Below are positions 37,681-46,287 of a DNA stretch of 64,000 nt, piece by piece (position 1 is the first letter of the stretch; each line of letters begins with the position of its first letter). Where the stretch lies: NCBI RefSeq assembly GCF_000335475.2, contig NZ_ANAH02000011.1:372001-436000 (forward strand), written 5' to 3'. The notes below the pieces were generated by a model. The model searched no databases, was not told the DNA's origin, and worked only from the letters and a program-made list of their open reading frames with translations. The translations under genes and the position numbers were made by a program. The DNA comes from Cystobacter fuscus DSM 2262. Its GTDB lineage: Bacteria > Myxococcota > Myxococcia > Myxococcales > Myxococcaceae.

Positions 37681-38405
37681 GACTCCTCTCCACTGGCGAG
37701 CAGATAACCCGCGCCGCGCACGGTGCGCAGCAGCTTCGGGTTGCGTGGGTCCTCTTCTATTTTCTGGCGGATGCGGAAGATGTGGACGTCCACGGAGCGG
37801 TCGAAGACCTCCTCCGCGTTGCCCTTGACCAGATCCAGCAGTTGCTCGCGGCTGAGCACGCGGCCGGCGCGCTCGGCGAGCACCCGCAGCAGGGCGAACT
37901 CATAGGTGGTGAGCGGCAGCACCTTGCCATCCAGCGTGGCGCGCAGGCTCCGGGGATCGAGCGACAGCTTGCCCGCCTGGATGGGCTGGGACGAGGGGCC
38001 GGCACGTCCGCGGGCCCGGCGCACCTGGGCGCGGATGCGCGCGAGCAGCTCGCGGGGGGAGTAGGGCTTGGCCAGGTAGTCGTCCGCGCCCGTCTCCAGG
38101 CCAATCACCCGATCGACCTCCTCGCCGCGCGCCGTCACCATGATGATGGGGATGTCGCTGCGGGTGCGCAGCTCGCGGCACACCTCGATGCCATCTCTCC
38201 CGGGGAGCATGACGTCCAGGAGGATGACGTCATAGGCGTGGCGGTTGGCCTCGGTGAGGCCCTCGGGGCCCGTGCCCGCCACGGTGACGAGCAGCCCATG
38301 CTCCTGGAGGTAGCGGCTGGTGAGCCGCGCCAGCCGGTCATCGTCCTCCACCAGCAGCACCTGGATGGTGCCTTCCTCCGAAGGGGAGTGTGTTGTCTCC
38401 TCCAT
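37677..38405 (-). CDS. OmpR-family response regulator
   Basis: 242 residues. The receiver domain has acidic pocket EDDD (20-23), phospho-accepting D64 (VILLDVMLPGRDG) and the conserved Lys in DDYLAKPYSP. The winged-helix DNA-binding domain has LTTYEFALLRVLAERAGRVLSREQLL and RSVDVHIFRIRQKIEEDP, ending in RTVRGAGYLL. First gene of the efflux operon and the obvious partner of the kinase that follows. Confidence 0.93.
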   Translation of the reverse strand: MEETTHSPSEEGTIQVLLVEDDDRLARLTSRYLQEHGLLVTVAGTGPEGLTEANRHAYDVILLDVMLPGRDGIEVCRELRTRSDIPIIMVTARGEEVDRVIGLETGADDYLAKPYSPRELLARIRAQVRRARGRAGPSSQPIQAGKLSLDPRSLRATLDGKVLPLTTYEFALLRVLAERAGRVLSREQLLDLVKGNAEEVFDRSVDVHIFRIRQKIEEDPRNPKLLRTVRGAGYLLASGEES

Positions 38406-38568
38406 GTCCCGATTCCTCCTGCCGCGCGGGGCCTGCCCAGGTCCACCGGGGTGAAGATACGGCCTGGGCGCGGCGGATGGGGGGGTGCTCCCCCAGGCCG
38501 CACCGCAGGATGCCGCCGGGACATGTCGGGCGGGCTTCCCCTGGATGAAGAAATATTACGGCGCGCCC

Positions 38569-39927
38569 TCACGCTCCGTGTGGGAGCGAGGGAGCGTCCA
38601 GGGGGAGGGGGGCGGGGTCGCGCTCCTCGCCGCGCATCAACCAGCGGATGAGCGGGGTGGCGATGAAGGTGGAGACGATGGCCATGAGCACGAGCATGGT
38701 GAACATGCTCCGGGGGAGCACGCCCAGGTCGTACCCCACGTTGAGCGCGATCAGCTCCATGAGGGCCCGGGTGTTCATGCAGACGCCGAGCACCAGGGAC
38801 GAGCGGTGGTCCTCGCCGACGAGGCGGGCCCCCACGTAGGCGCCCCCGAACTTGGAGACGAACGCCACCGCCATCACGAGCAGGCAGATGCCCACCTCGC
38901 GCAGGGAGGACAGCGAGCCGACGTTCGTGCGCAGCCCCGTGTACGTGAAGAAGAGGGGGAGGAAGAAGGTGTTCACCAGGGGAGACACCCGCGTCTTCCA
39001 CTCGTTCACGAACTGGCGGTCGTCGTGCAGGGCCGCGCCCATGACGAACCCGCCGATGATGGCGAACACGCCGATGAGCGACGTGATGGACGCGGACGCG
39101 AAGATCACGAGCAGGAGCAGGGCCACGGCACTCGCCTGGAGCCCACCGCGGCGCCGCAGGTGGGTGCTCACGAAGCGCTTGAGGAGCGGCCGCGCCACCA
39201 ACAGCACGAAGGCGACATACGCGGCGAGCGTTCCCGCCCGGAAGAGGAGCTTGGAGGGCGCGAACTGGTGCTGCACGAGCAGCGTCACGACGCCCAAGAG
39301 CAGCCACCCGGCGATGTCGTCGATGGCCGCCGCGCCGATGCTCAGGGCCGCGACGCGCGTGTGGGACAGGCGCAGCTCCATGAAGATCCGCCCCAGGATG
39401 GGGATGGCGGTGATGGACATGGCGATGCCGAAGAAGAGCTGGAACCCGAACAGGGCGGGCCGGGGCTCGGCGAGCCGTTCATGGAACCAGGGCGCGGTCA
39501 GGTAGCCCATGGCGAAGGGCAGCAGCAACCCCACCATGCTCACCACCACGATGGACTTCTTCGACGTGCCCAGGTTGGCCTTGAACTCGAACTCGAGGCC
39601 AATCTGGAACATCAACAGGATGAGGCCGACCTGGGAGATTCCGACGAAGGTCTGCGAGGTGGAGCCATCGAACAGGGTGTGCATCAGGTCCGGCGCGAGG
39701 GCACCCAGGATGCTGGGGCCGAGCACCAGCCCCGCGAGGATCTCCCCCGAGACGTCCGTCTGGCCGAGCTTCCGGGCCACGTACACGACCAGGCGCGTCG
39801 TGGCGAGGATGGCGATGAACTGTCCGAGCAGGTGCAGGACGAGCTCTTCCGCCTTGGTGCCGACGGCGGATTGGGCCCCATCGGTGGTGGCCTGGACGAG
39901 GGTGGGGAGCAGCGCGAGCGGGTTCAT
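38569..39927 (-). CDS. Cation/proton antiporter (CPA2 family)
   Basis: 452 residues with about 12 membrane helices. KefB/NapA-type features are DVSGEILAGLVLGPSILG, FQIGLEFEFK, and AAIDDIAGWLLLGVV with the paired aspartates used for ion exchange. No C-terminal RCK/TrkA domain is present. It is the last gene of the five-gene oxidative operon; its ATG overlaps the diiron-enzyme stop by 4 bp. Coupling to biosynthetic enzymes suggests pH/ion homeostasis, or export and self-protection linked to the product; this is inference. Confidence 0.87.
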   Translation of the reverse strand: MNPLALLPTLVQATTDGAQSAVGTKAEELVLHLLGQFIAILATTRLVVYVARKLGQTDVSGEILAGLVLGPSILGALAPDLMHTLFDGSTSQTFVGISQVGLILLMFQIGLEFEFKANLGTSKKSIVVVSMVGLLLPFAMGYLTAPWFHERLAEPRPALFGFQLFFGIAMSITAIPILGRIFMELRLSHTRVAALSIGAAAIDDIAGWLLLGVVTLLVQHQFAPSKLLFRAGTLAAYVAFVLLVARPLLKRFVSTHLRRRGGLQASAVALLLLVIFASASITSLIGVFAIIGGFVMGAALHDDRQFVNEWKTRVSPLVNTFFLPLFFTYTGLRTNVGSLSSLREVGICLLVMAVAFVSKFGGAYVGARLVGEDHRSSLVLGVCMNTRALMELIALNVGYDLGVLPRSMFTMLVLMAIVSTFIATPLIRWLMRGEERDPAPLPLDAPSLPHGA

Positions 39928-40751
39928 GGGTGCACCTCAATGGAGAAGTCCGGACGGGTGGCCCGGAGGCACAGGTCGTCGAAGTAGTGCGCGGATGTCT
40001 CGAGGGCCGCCGCGATCCCTTCCGCGATGGGCAGGCGCACGCGCGGATCGCGCCGCACGCTCTCCTCGATGACGTTGTCGCCCCAGTCGCGGGCGTGGTC
40101 GTCGTCGCAGGCGAGGTGGACGCGGATGAACTCCATATCGGCGGCCGCGAAGCCCAGGCGCTCGAGCCCCTTGCCCATGTGCTCGAGCCGGTAATGGGCG
40201 ATGGCCTCGGTCGCGAAGAGCGAGCCGATGAGGTTCCAGGGCTCGAGGTAGTAGCCGTAATAGAGGACGAGGCAGCGATCGACGAGGCTCGGGTACGTCG
40301 CGAGCGGGAGCTCTGGGCTGGCCTTCGCCTTCACCGCGAGGAACAGCCGCCGCATCAGGTCGGCGTGGGGGATGGGCACCTGCTCGTCCTCGATGTTGCG
40401 GACGATGGCGGCGCGCGCGGTGTTGGTGAGCGGCAGGTCGAGCGTGCGCCGCACGAGCGGGAGGAAGGAGGGGTAGGCGGCGTTCTCCAGGAGGAACGTC
40501 GCGTACTCGTGCACGCCCACCTCGTGGGCCAGCCGGTCGTACCAGGAGTGGCGGGCCGCCGGGTGCTGGAAGATGGCGGCTGCCCACCGGGACTCGGGGG
40601 TCGCGAGGAGCGCGTTCGCGAAGGTGCTCCGGTGCCCATGCTCTCGTGCCCACCACTGGCTCAGCGCACTCTCCTCCGCCGGCTCGAGCCGTGAGCCCAT
40701 CCGGGCCACGCACGCCTTCAGCAGCTCTGAATCCGTGAGGCGTTCCATCAT
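39924..40751 (-). CDS. Haem-oxygenase-like diiron enzyme (HDO/iron-containing redox family)
   Basis: 275 residues, all-helical. Candidate metal ligands follow the HDO order: E121 or E123 (NIEDEQ), H129 (PIPHADL), E182 (FATEAIAHYRLEH), H212 (VHLACDDDHA), D216 or D218 and H219. Enzymes of this fold (UndA, BesC and SznF types) use O2 for oxidative C-C cleavage, desaturation or N-oxygenation. The start at 40751 (MMERLTDSEL) overlaps the P450 stop by 4 bp. The gene is translationally coupled on both sides, so it acts in the same pathway as the P450 and alpha-hydroxy-acid oxidase. Confidence 0.8.
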   Translation of the reverse strand: MMERLTDSELLKACVARMGSRLEPAEESALSQWWAREHGHRSTFANALLATPESRWAAAIFQHPAARHSWYDRLAHEVGVHEYATFLLENAAYPSFLPLVRRTLDLPLTNTARAAIVRNIEDEQVPIPHADLMRRLFLAVKAKASPELPLATYPSLVDRCLVLYYGYYLEPWNLIGSLFATEAIAHYRLEHMGKGLERLGFAAADMEFIRVHLACDDDHARDWGDNVIEESVRRDPRVRLPIAEGIAAALETSAHYFDDLCLRATRPDFSIEVHP

Positions 40752-42145
40752 GCACTCCGTTTTTCGTTCGAGGGGGGGCGGAGCCTGGAGAAGGGGCACC
40801 CGGCGGGTGGGGCGCTGGGGGGAGCGGCCTTACGCTCGGCCTCGAAGTAGCGCTGGCACAGCTTCAGGCGGCGCGCGTCGAGGACCATGTACGTGCCCAG
40901 GACGAGCTGCAGGACGCTTCGCCCGACGTCCTCCCACGGCTCGCGGGCGCTCATGGCCGCGAGGAGGCGCTCGCGCGCACGGAGCTCGGGGGCCTTGTTT
41001 CTCGGCTCCAGCACGCACGGCCCACGGTGGGGCAGCGAGCGCGTATGGGTCGCCGTCGAGAAGGCCCGGAAGCGCCGGATCGTCTCTCGCGCCACGGCCC
41101 GCATGGTGACGAGGGCGATGGCCTGCGCGGGGCAGGGACGGTTCGCCGGAGCCCCGAAGGGCATGTAGTTCACGTCCTTCGTCGACTGCTTCAGCCAGCG
41201 ATCCGGATCGAAGCGGCCCGGGTCCTCGAAGCCCGCGTGGTGGTAGGCCTGATAGTTGAAACAGAGGACCGAGCCCTTGGGGATGGGGGGCACGCCCTCG
41301 AGCGTGATGTCGTCGGTGGTGATGCGGTGGGCGATGCCGAAGAGGGGATGGACCCGGAGGGACTCGGTGATGATCCGGTCCAGGTAGCGATCGTCGTCCA
41401 GCGTGTCCGCGAGCCGCTCCTGGACGGCCGCGTCCTGCGCGAGGAAGAGCAGCAGGTGGGCCATGGCCTCGGACATCTGCACCACGGCGGTGTTGAAGTA
41501 GACGCCTTGCAGGTAGAGCGCCCGCTGTTCGAGGGACATCCAGGAGGGCAGCTCGTGCGCGACGTGACCCGCCTCGAGCCGCCCGCGCAGATAGCGCGTG
41601 AGCCGCAGGCGCCGGCGCATGTGGCGGAGGCTCGAGCCCTTGAGCGAGGTGACGACGTCGTCCGCGTTGTCCACGATGAGCCCGCGCGCCTCGCGGGGGC
41701 ACGGCTCGCCGAAGACGACCTCGTAATAGAACTCGGCCCAGATGGGCATCATCAGGTCGCGCAGGCGCACGCTCGTCGCCTTCTGGAAGCGCTGCTCGTC
41801 GAGGACGCGCGCCGCGCACCGGGCCGCGAGCTCCTCCGCGCTTTTCCTTGGCAGCGCGAGGATGCGCTTCGTCACCCGGGCGACCTCCTCGTAGCGCTCA
41901 CCGGGCTCGAGGTGTTCCTGGTGCAGCTCGGCGCCGGGGGACAGCCAGTACCAGAAGAGGTCGGACAGGCCCGCGCCCTTGCTCCGGCCGTTGGCGGCGG
42001 GGTGCGAGTACAGCTCCTTGAAGCGCGACACGTCGATGTGCTCGCTGGGGACGGGGAGGCCTTCCTCGCCGTTGATGCGCGTGAAGATGCGCGTGCGCAG
42101 CCCGATGATCGCGGCGGGCAGGCGGGACGTCAGGAGGTTCGCCAT
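40748..42145 (-). CDS. Cytochrome P450, atypical I-helix
   Basis: 465 residues. The ExxR motif is E261-R264 (ITESLRVHPLFGIAHR). The haem loop is MPFGAPANRPCPAQAIAL with C338; the usual Gly two residues after Cys is Ala. The I-helix region (LQGVYFNTAVVQMSEAMAHLL) lacks the acid-alcohol pair that normally delivers protons, so peroxide-driven or unusual O2 chemistry is possible. Start at 42145 (MANLLTSRLP), with TGGGA 6-7 nt upstream. It overlaps the alpha-hydroxy-acid oxidase gene by 16 bp. No ferredoxin or reductase gene is nearby. Confidence 0.85.
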   Translation of the reverse strand: MANLLTSRLPAAIIGLRTRIFTRINGEEGLPVPSEHIDVSRFKELYSHPAANGRSKGAGLSDLFWYWLSPGAELHQEHLEPGERYEEVARVTKRILALPRKSAEELAARCAARVLDEQRFQKATSVRLRDLMMPIWAEFYYEVVFGEPCPREARGLIVDNADDVVTSLKGSSLRHMRRRLRLTRYLRGRLEAGHVAHELPSWMSLEQRALYLQGVYFNTAVVQMSEAMAHLLLFLAQDAAVQERLADTLDDDRYLDRIITESLRVHPLFGIAHRITTDDITLEGVPPIPKGSVLCFNYQAYHHAGFEDPGRFDPDRWLKQSTKDVNYMPFGAPANRPCPAQAIALVTMRAVARETIRRFRAFSTATHTRSLPHRGPCVLEPRNKAPELRARERLLAAMSAREPWEDVGRSVLQLVLGTYMVLDARRLKLCQRYFEAERKAAPPSAPPAGCPFSRLRPPSNEKRSA

Positions 42146-43209
42146 CGGGGTTCCCATCGTGAGAAGTGCAGCAGTTCGGGGCTGGCGTCGTCCGCCGAGC
42201 CGCAACCGCACAGGGCCAGTGCGCGCTCGAGCTCCGAGCGCAACAGGGAGAGGACATGGGCCACGCCGGCCTCGCCGCCCACCGCGAGTCCCCAGAGCAC
42301 GGGGCGGCCGATGGCGACGGCGCGAGCCCCGAGGGCGAAGGCCTTGAGGGCATCCGTGCCGCGCCGCACGCCCCCATCGAGCACCAGGGGGAGCCGGTCC
42401 CCGACGGCGTCGGCGATGGGTGCGAGCAGCTCGAGGGGGGCGGGGACGGTGTCGAGCTGCCGGCCCCCGTGGTTGGAGACGAAGAGCGCGTCGACGCCGC
42501 TGTCCAGGGAGCGCTTCGCGTCCTCCGGGTGCAGCACGCCCTTGAGGGCGATGGGCAGGGAGGTGAGCTCGCGCAACCAGTCCACGTCCGCCCAGGACAG
42601 GGTGGGGGAGAACGCGATGGAGCGCGCCGGGCCGCGCTCGCCGTCGGGGCCGAGCGGGCGCATGTTCTCGCAGCACAGGCCGGGCGGCAGATCCATGAAG
42701 CCGTTGCGCAGGTCGCGCTCGCGGCGGCCGAACACGGGCGAGTCGACGGTGACGACGAGCGCCTTGCAGCCCGCGGCCTCCACGCGCCGCACGAGCGCCT
42801 CGGTGAATCCGCGGTCGGGCTGGAGGTAGAGCTGGAACCAGAGGGGACCGCCCGCCTGGGCGATGTCCTCGATGGCGGTGGTGGACGCCATGCTCACGGT
42901 GAAGATGGCGCCCGCGGCCGCGGCGGCCCGAGCCGTGGCGCGCTCGCCCTCGGGGTGGGCCAGCCGGTGGAAGGCGGTGGGCGCGAGGACGATGGGCAGG
43001 GAGGCGCGGCAGCCGAGCAACTCGGTGTCGAGCCGGGGGGCGCCCCGTCCGCGGAGCACCCGCGGCACGAGACCGACCCGGGCGAACGCGTCCTCATTCG
43101 CCCGGAGCGACACCTCGTCCTCGGAGCCCCCCGCGAAGAGATCATGGATACCGGGCTCGAGGAGGGCGCGGGCCGCGGCCTCGAGTTCCCGCAGGGAGAG
43201 GGCCTTCAT
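42130..43209 (-). CDS. FMN-dependent alpha-hydroxy-acid oxidase/dehydrogenase
   Basis: 359 residues, TIM barrel of the glycolate oxidase/LldD family, converting 2-hydroxy acids to 2-oxo acids. Key residues visible are the FMN/substrate lysine in PIALKGVLHPED (K223) and the catalytic base and arginine in SNHGGRQLD (H247, R250). The FMN phosphate loop is LDGGVRRGTD. It is full length. In this operon the 2-hydroxy acid could come from the neighbouring P450. It follows the flavin monooxygenase gene by 21 bp. Confidence 0.88.
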   Translation of the reverse strand: MKALSLRELEAAARALLEPGIHDLFAGGSEDEVSLRANEDAFARVGLVPRVLRGRGAPRLDTELLGCRASLPIVLAPTAFHRLAHPEGERATARAAAAAGAIFTVSMASTTAIEDIAQAGGPLWFQLYLQPDRGFTEALVRRVEAAGCKALVVTVDSPVFGRRERDLRNGFMDLPPGLCCENMRPLGPDGERGPARSIAFSPTLSWADVDWLRELTSLPIALKGVLHPEDAKRSLDSGVDALFVSNHGGRQLDTVPAPLELLAPIADAVGDRLPLVLDGGVRRGTDALKAFALGARAVAIGRPVLWGLAVGGEAGVAHVLSLLRSELERALALCGCGSADDASPELLHFSRWEPRWRTS

Positions 43210-43230
43210 CGCGACGGGCTCCGTGTGTGC

Positions 43231-44805
43231 TCAGGCCGCGGGCCGGTTGTTCTTCTCGGCGGCCTTGGCGAGCTCCCGCTCGAAGAAGGCGCGCAGGGGG
43301 GCGCGGTGGACGGTCTCGCTCGTCCAGTCGTTCTCGAGGTTCTCGGTCACGTGGTGTGTCGCCACGAGTTCGCGCTGGTGGTAGCAGCGCACCACGGGGT
43401 GCAGGTAGCGGCCCTCGCCCGAGCGCATGGCGTCGTTCTGGGCGATGCGGCCCACCTCGACGTCGAAGGGATCCACGTCCGCGTGGCCCGGGCCGTACTC
43501 GAGGCTGACGGTGAAGTGGCACGGGGTGTCGCCGAACGAGCTGTCCTGGGTGTAGGCGAGCGGCACCTCCTGGAGGTACTTCGCCTGGCCGTCCTGACCG
43601 ACGAGGATGGAGTCGCCGAGGAAGGAGAACTGCTGCCAGAGGCCGGAGCTGCGATTGACGCGGGCGAGCACCGCCTCCATGAGGGCATCGGGCTCGGCCG
43701 GGTGCACCTGATGGGGCCACTCGGCGCCGTGGTACTTGCGCTCGAGGATGCGGTGCAGGGCGCGCACGCTGTAGCGGAAGCCGTGGATGAAGCCGCCGGT
43801 GGACTTCTTGAAGTCACGCACCTGGCCGATCGTGCCGGCGAAGTGCAGGCCCGGGACGTTGGTGGACTCCCACTCGGCGGTCTGGTTGGGGAAGCGGTCG
43901 CGGATGACCAGCTCGGGCCGGCAGTTCTCGTCGAAGATGGACGCGTCGAAGCGGAAGCCCGTGCAGAGGATGATGCGGTCGTAGCGCAGGTCTTTCGTGA
44001 CCTCGTTGGCGCGCGAGAAGCTCAGGGTGACGACGAAGCCGTTGTCCTGCTTCTCGATGCGCTGGATGTTGCCGTCCAGCAGGGCGTTCTGGGACTTGAG
44101 CTGGTAGGTGTCCAGGAAGTTGTTGTTCACCGCGCGCAGGTGGCCCACGTAGTGGGTGCGCCACGCCATGCGGATGGAGGACGGGCCCGCGACGTGGATG
44201 ACGGCGGCGGTGGAGATGAGGTTGTCGGCGGTCTCGAAGGCGGAGTTGCCCTTGCCGATGATGAGCACGCGCTTGTTGATGAAGTCCTTGGGGTCCACGG
44301 ACACGTCCCCGTAGAGCTCCGCGTGCTCGATGCCGGGGATGGGGGGGATGTTGTGTTTGGTGACGCCCGTGGCGGCGATGAGCCGCTTCGCCTCGAAGGT
44401 ACGGCCCTGCTGGGTCTCGACGCGGAAGCCGCCGTCCGGGGCGCGACTGACGCGGGTGACGCGGGTGTCGTACTCGATGGGGAGCTGGGTCTTGCTCGCG
44501 AAGTCACTCAGGTACTTCACGATCACGTCGGCGGGCGGGAAGTAGCGGTCCGTGTATTTGGTGAACAGGAGTTCCGGGTCATCGGACAGGAGCGAGTTCC
44601 AGTCCATGCGCAGGTTGAGCTCGGGGTCGCTCGTCCCGTTGTAGACCTTGTTGCTGGAGATGAGCGTGCGGTGGCGCGGATAGGTCTTGAAGAACGTACC
44701 CGCGGAGCAGCCCGCCTCGAGGATGCGGAAGCTCCGGCCCGTCTTGGCGAGCAGATAGCCCAACTGCAGTCCCGCCGGACCCGCGCCGATGATGAGGTAA
44801 TCCAT
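43231..44805 (-). CDS. FAD/NAD(P)-binding monooxygenase, FOXRED2-like
   Basis: 524 residues. The FAD motif IIGAGPAGLQLGYLL is at 5-19. The second Rossmann motif VLIIGKGNSAFETADNL (near 180-196) binds NAD(P)H. The strand LIAATGV and the late CTGFRFDASIFD match flavin-containing monooxygenases. The C-terminal third is a family-specific extension with many His/Trp. The start MDYLIIGAG at 44805 is clear; upstream in-frame codons lack family similarity. First gene of the five-gene operon, 110 bp downstream of the IS transposase stop. Substrate unknown; N- or S-oxygenation of an amino acid or lipid head group is possible. Confidence 0.82.
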   Translation of the reverse strand: MDYLIIGAGPAGLQLGYLLAKTGRSFRILEAGCSAGTFFKTYPRHRTLISSNKVYNGTSDPELNLRMDWNSLLSDDPELLFTKYTDRYFPPADVIVKYLSDFASKTQLPIEYDTRVTRVSRAPDGGFRVETQQGRTFEAKRLIAATGVTKHNIPPIPGIEHAELYGDVSVDPKDFINKRVLIIGKGNSAFETADNLISTAAVIHVAGPSSIRMAWRTHYVGHLRAVNNNFLDTYQLKSQNALLDGNIQRIEKQDNGFVVTLSFSRANEVTKDLRYDRIILCTGFRFDASIFDENCRPELVIRDRFPNQTAEWESTNVPGLHFAGTIGQVRDFKKSTGGFIHGFRYSVRALHRILERKYHGAEWPHQVHPAEPDALMEAVLARVNRSSGLWQQFSFLGDSILVGQDGQAKYLQEVPLAYTQDSSFGDTPCHFTVSLEYGPGHADVDPFDVEVGRIAQNDAMRSGEGRYLHPVVRCYHQRELVATHHVTENLENDWTSETVHRAPLRAFFERELAKAAEKNNRPAA

Positions 44806-44891
44806 GGTGGTGTCGTCTTCTCGAGGGGCATCGTGTGGAACGTCTCGATGCCGGGGGGCCCCTCGTCGTCTCCGTTCGAGACGACAAGAAG

Positions 44892-44907
44892 GGTGGCACG
44901 TGTCACC
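44892..44907. promoter_or_regulatory. Near-perfect palindrome upstream of oxidative operon
   Basis: GGTGGCACGTGTCACC is a 16-bp palindrome except for one symmetric pair. On the minus strand TGACAC occurs twice, 13 bp apart, one copy inside the palindrome. A TTGACA (44919-44914) points toward the operon just upstream. No good -10 hexamer is seen at 16-18 bp. A dimeric repressor or activator site is plausible. Confidence 0.45.
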
Positions 44908-44915
44908 GAGATGTG

Positions 44916-46130
44916 TCAACGGAGTTGTCGCCTGGAAGTCTGTCTTTTCGTCCTCTCAATGTCTGGGAATGCAGGGGGAGCGCGGAGCCGGGTTCGTGGG
45001 GGCGTGGTGGGGGGCGCCCAGGTGCGGATGCGCAGCGACCAGCGGCCTGGATGTTGGGCTCGGGCCCGCTCATACAGCAGCGTCCGGCGTTGGAATATTC
45101 GCGTGTCACGGCCGAAGTAGCGATCCTCCGGGGTGACATAACCCAGGCGGCAGTGCAGGTGCTCGCGGTTGTACCAGTCGACGAAGCGGGAGATCCAGGC
45201 GCGGGCGGCCGCGGCGGACGGGAAGTGCTCGCGAGGGTAGTTGGGACGGCCCTTGAGGGTTCCGAAAAGGGATTCCACGAAGGTGTTGTCGTTGCTCACC
45301 CGTGGGCGGCTGTAGGCGGGGATGATGCCCAGCCGCCGCAGCGTGTTCGTCATCGCGCGGCCCTTCATGGGTCTGCCGTTGTCGGCATGGAGGATGAGTC
45401 CGGAGGGCTCGACCCCGTTGCTCCGGCAGGTCTGGCGGATGAGCCGGGCGGCGCGCCGGGAGCTTTCCTCGGGGTGGATGCGCCAGCCCATGATGCGCCG
45501 GCTGAAGACATCCATCACGAGGTACAGATAGAGGAAGGCTCCCCGCTGGGGGCCTCGCAGGTAGGTGATGTCCCAGCTCCATATCTGATTGGGCGCCATG
45601 GCGGGCTGCTCGTGCATGGGCCGTGATGGCGGGGAGCCACTGCGCACGGAGGGCGTCATCCCTTCCGCGCGCAGGAGCCGGTACAGGGTGGACTCCGAGG
45701 CGAGGTAGCGGTTCTGGTCCGCGAGTCTGGGGACGATCTGCCGGGGAGAGAGCCCCTGGAAGGTGGGGGAGCGGAGCAACTCCAGGGCGTAGCGCCGCTC
45801 CTGCTCGCCGAGCCGGTTGGGCGGAGGGCGCCGGGTCTGGCTCCGCCCATCCATCGCCTGCGCGGAGTGGCGCCAGCGTTGGAGGGTGCGCGAGGACAGG
45901 CCCAGGAGTTGGCAGGCGGAGGCCTGCCGCGCGCCCTCGGCCACGGCCCGCTCGACGAGGGCGAGAACCCGGCCGCGGGTGTCGGGGGGATGAAGCCGAC
46001 CCCGTCCTCCCAAGGTGAGCCCGCGTGCCTTCACCGCCAGCATCAACAGCGCCCGTGCTTCCAACAGGGCCCTGCGTTGGCACTCGTGCTCTCGCTCGAG
46101 TTGCTTCACCCGTGCGGCCATGACGTCCAT
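44916..46130 (-). CDS. IS3-type DDE transposase
   Basis: 404 residues. N-terminal helix-turn-helix (ARQASACQLLGLSSRTLQRWR), then an IS3-like linker and an rve integrase core. The catalytic triad is visible as SWDITYLRG, ILHADNGRPMKG and NTFVESLFGTLK, with the last Asp and Glu about 35 residues apart. The frame is intact, as a single reading frame rather than the usual orfA/orfB pair. The C-terminal 30 residues after WSLRIRTWAPP look unrelated and may be flanking DNA read in frame. Confidence 0.87.
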   Translation of the reverse strand: MDVMAARVKQLEREHECQRRALLEARALLMLAVKARGLTLGGRGRLHPPDTRGRVLALVERAVAEGARQASACQLLGLSSRTLQRWRHSAQAMDGRSQTRRPPPNRLGEQERRYALELLRSPTFQGLSPRQIVPRLADQNRYLASESTLYRLLRAEGMTPSVRSGSPPSRPMHEQPAMAPNQIWSWDITYLRGPQRGAFLYLYLVMDVFSRRIMGWRIHPEESSRRAARLIRQTCRSNGVEPSGLILHADNGRPMKGRAMTNTLRRLGIIPAYSRPRVSNDNTFVESLFGTLKGRPNYPREHFPSAAAARAWISRFVDWYNREHLHCRLGYVTPEDRYFGRDTRIFQRRTLLYERARAQHPGRWSLRIRTWAPPTTPPRTRLRAPPAFPDIERTKRQTSRRQLR

Positions 46131-46140
46131 CCGCGCATCT
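44916..46140 (-). mobile_element. IS3-family insertion sequence, ends not defined
   Basis: Defined by the transposase gene. I looked for terminal inverted repeats within 150 bp on each side and found only a 6-bp AATGTC match (44959-44964 versus the complement near 46150-46155), which is not convincing. No target duplication is evident. It sits directly upstream of the five-gene oxidative operon, in the same orientation. Confidence 0.6.
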
Positions 46141-46207
46141 TCTCAGAGGGACATTCGATTCCGCACGGGTTCTCGGCGGCTGGGAGGCGGGCTCGGGGAG
46201 TGTGGAT

Positions 46208-46287
46208 GCGGTGAATGAACTTCACCCCGGACGTCTTCTGCTCGCGGCGTGGGGGCGGAGCCAGTCGTCGGCTAATTCATTCACCGC
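46208..46287. repeat. 12-bp inverted repeat between IS and TPR gene
   Basis: GCGGTGAATGAA at 46208-46219 is exactly inverted as TTCATTCACCGC at 46276-46287, 56 bp apart. The second copy covers the last codons and stop of the TPR gene. It may be a transcript-end stem or a scar of transposition. Confidence 0.55.

Noticed and set aside
44892-44919. A complete sigma70 promoter for the oxidative operon using TTGACA
   Set aside because: No acceptable -10 hexamer at 16-18 bp; only the -35-like element can be claimed.
42166-45120. A 984-codon plus-strand open frame across the oxidative operon
   Set aside because: No start signal or domain; it is antisense to three enzymes with clear catalytic motifs.
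44941-46165. Terminal inverted repeats of the IS element
   Set aside because: Only a 6-bp match could be found, no better than chance.
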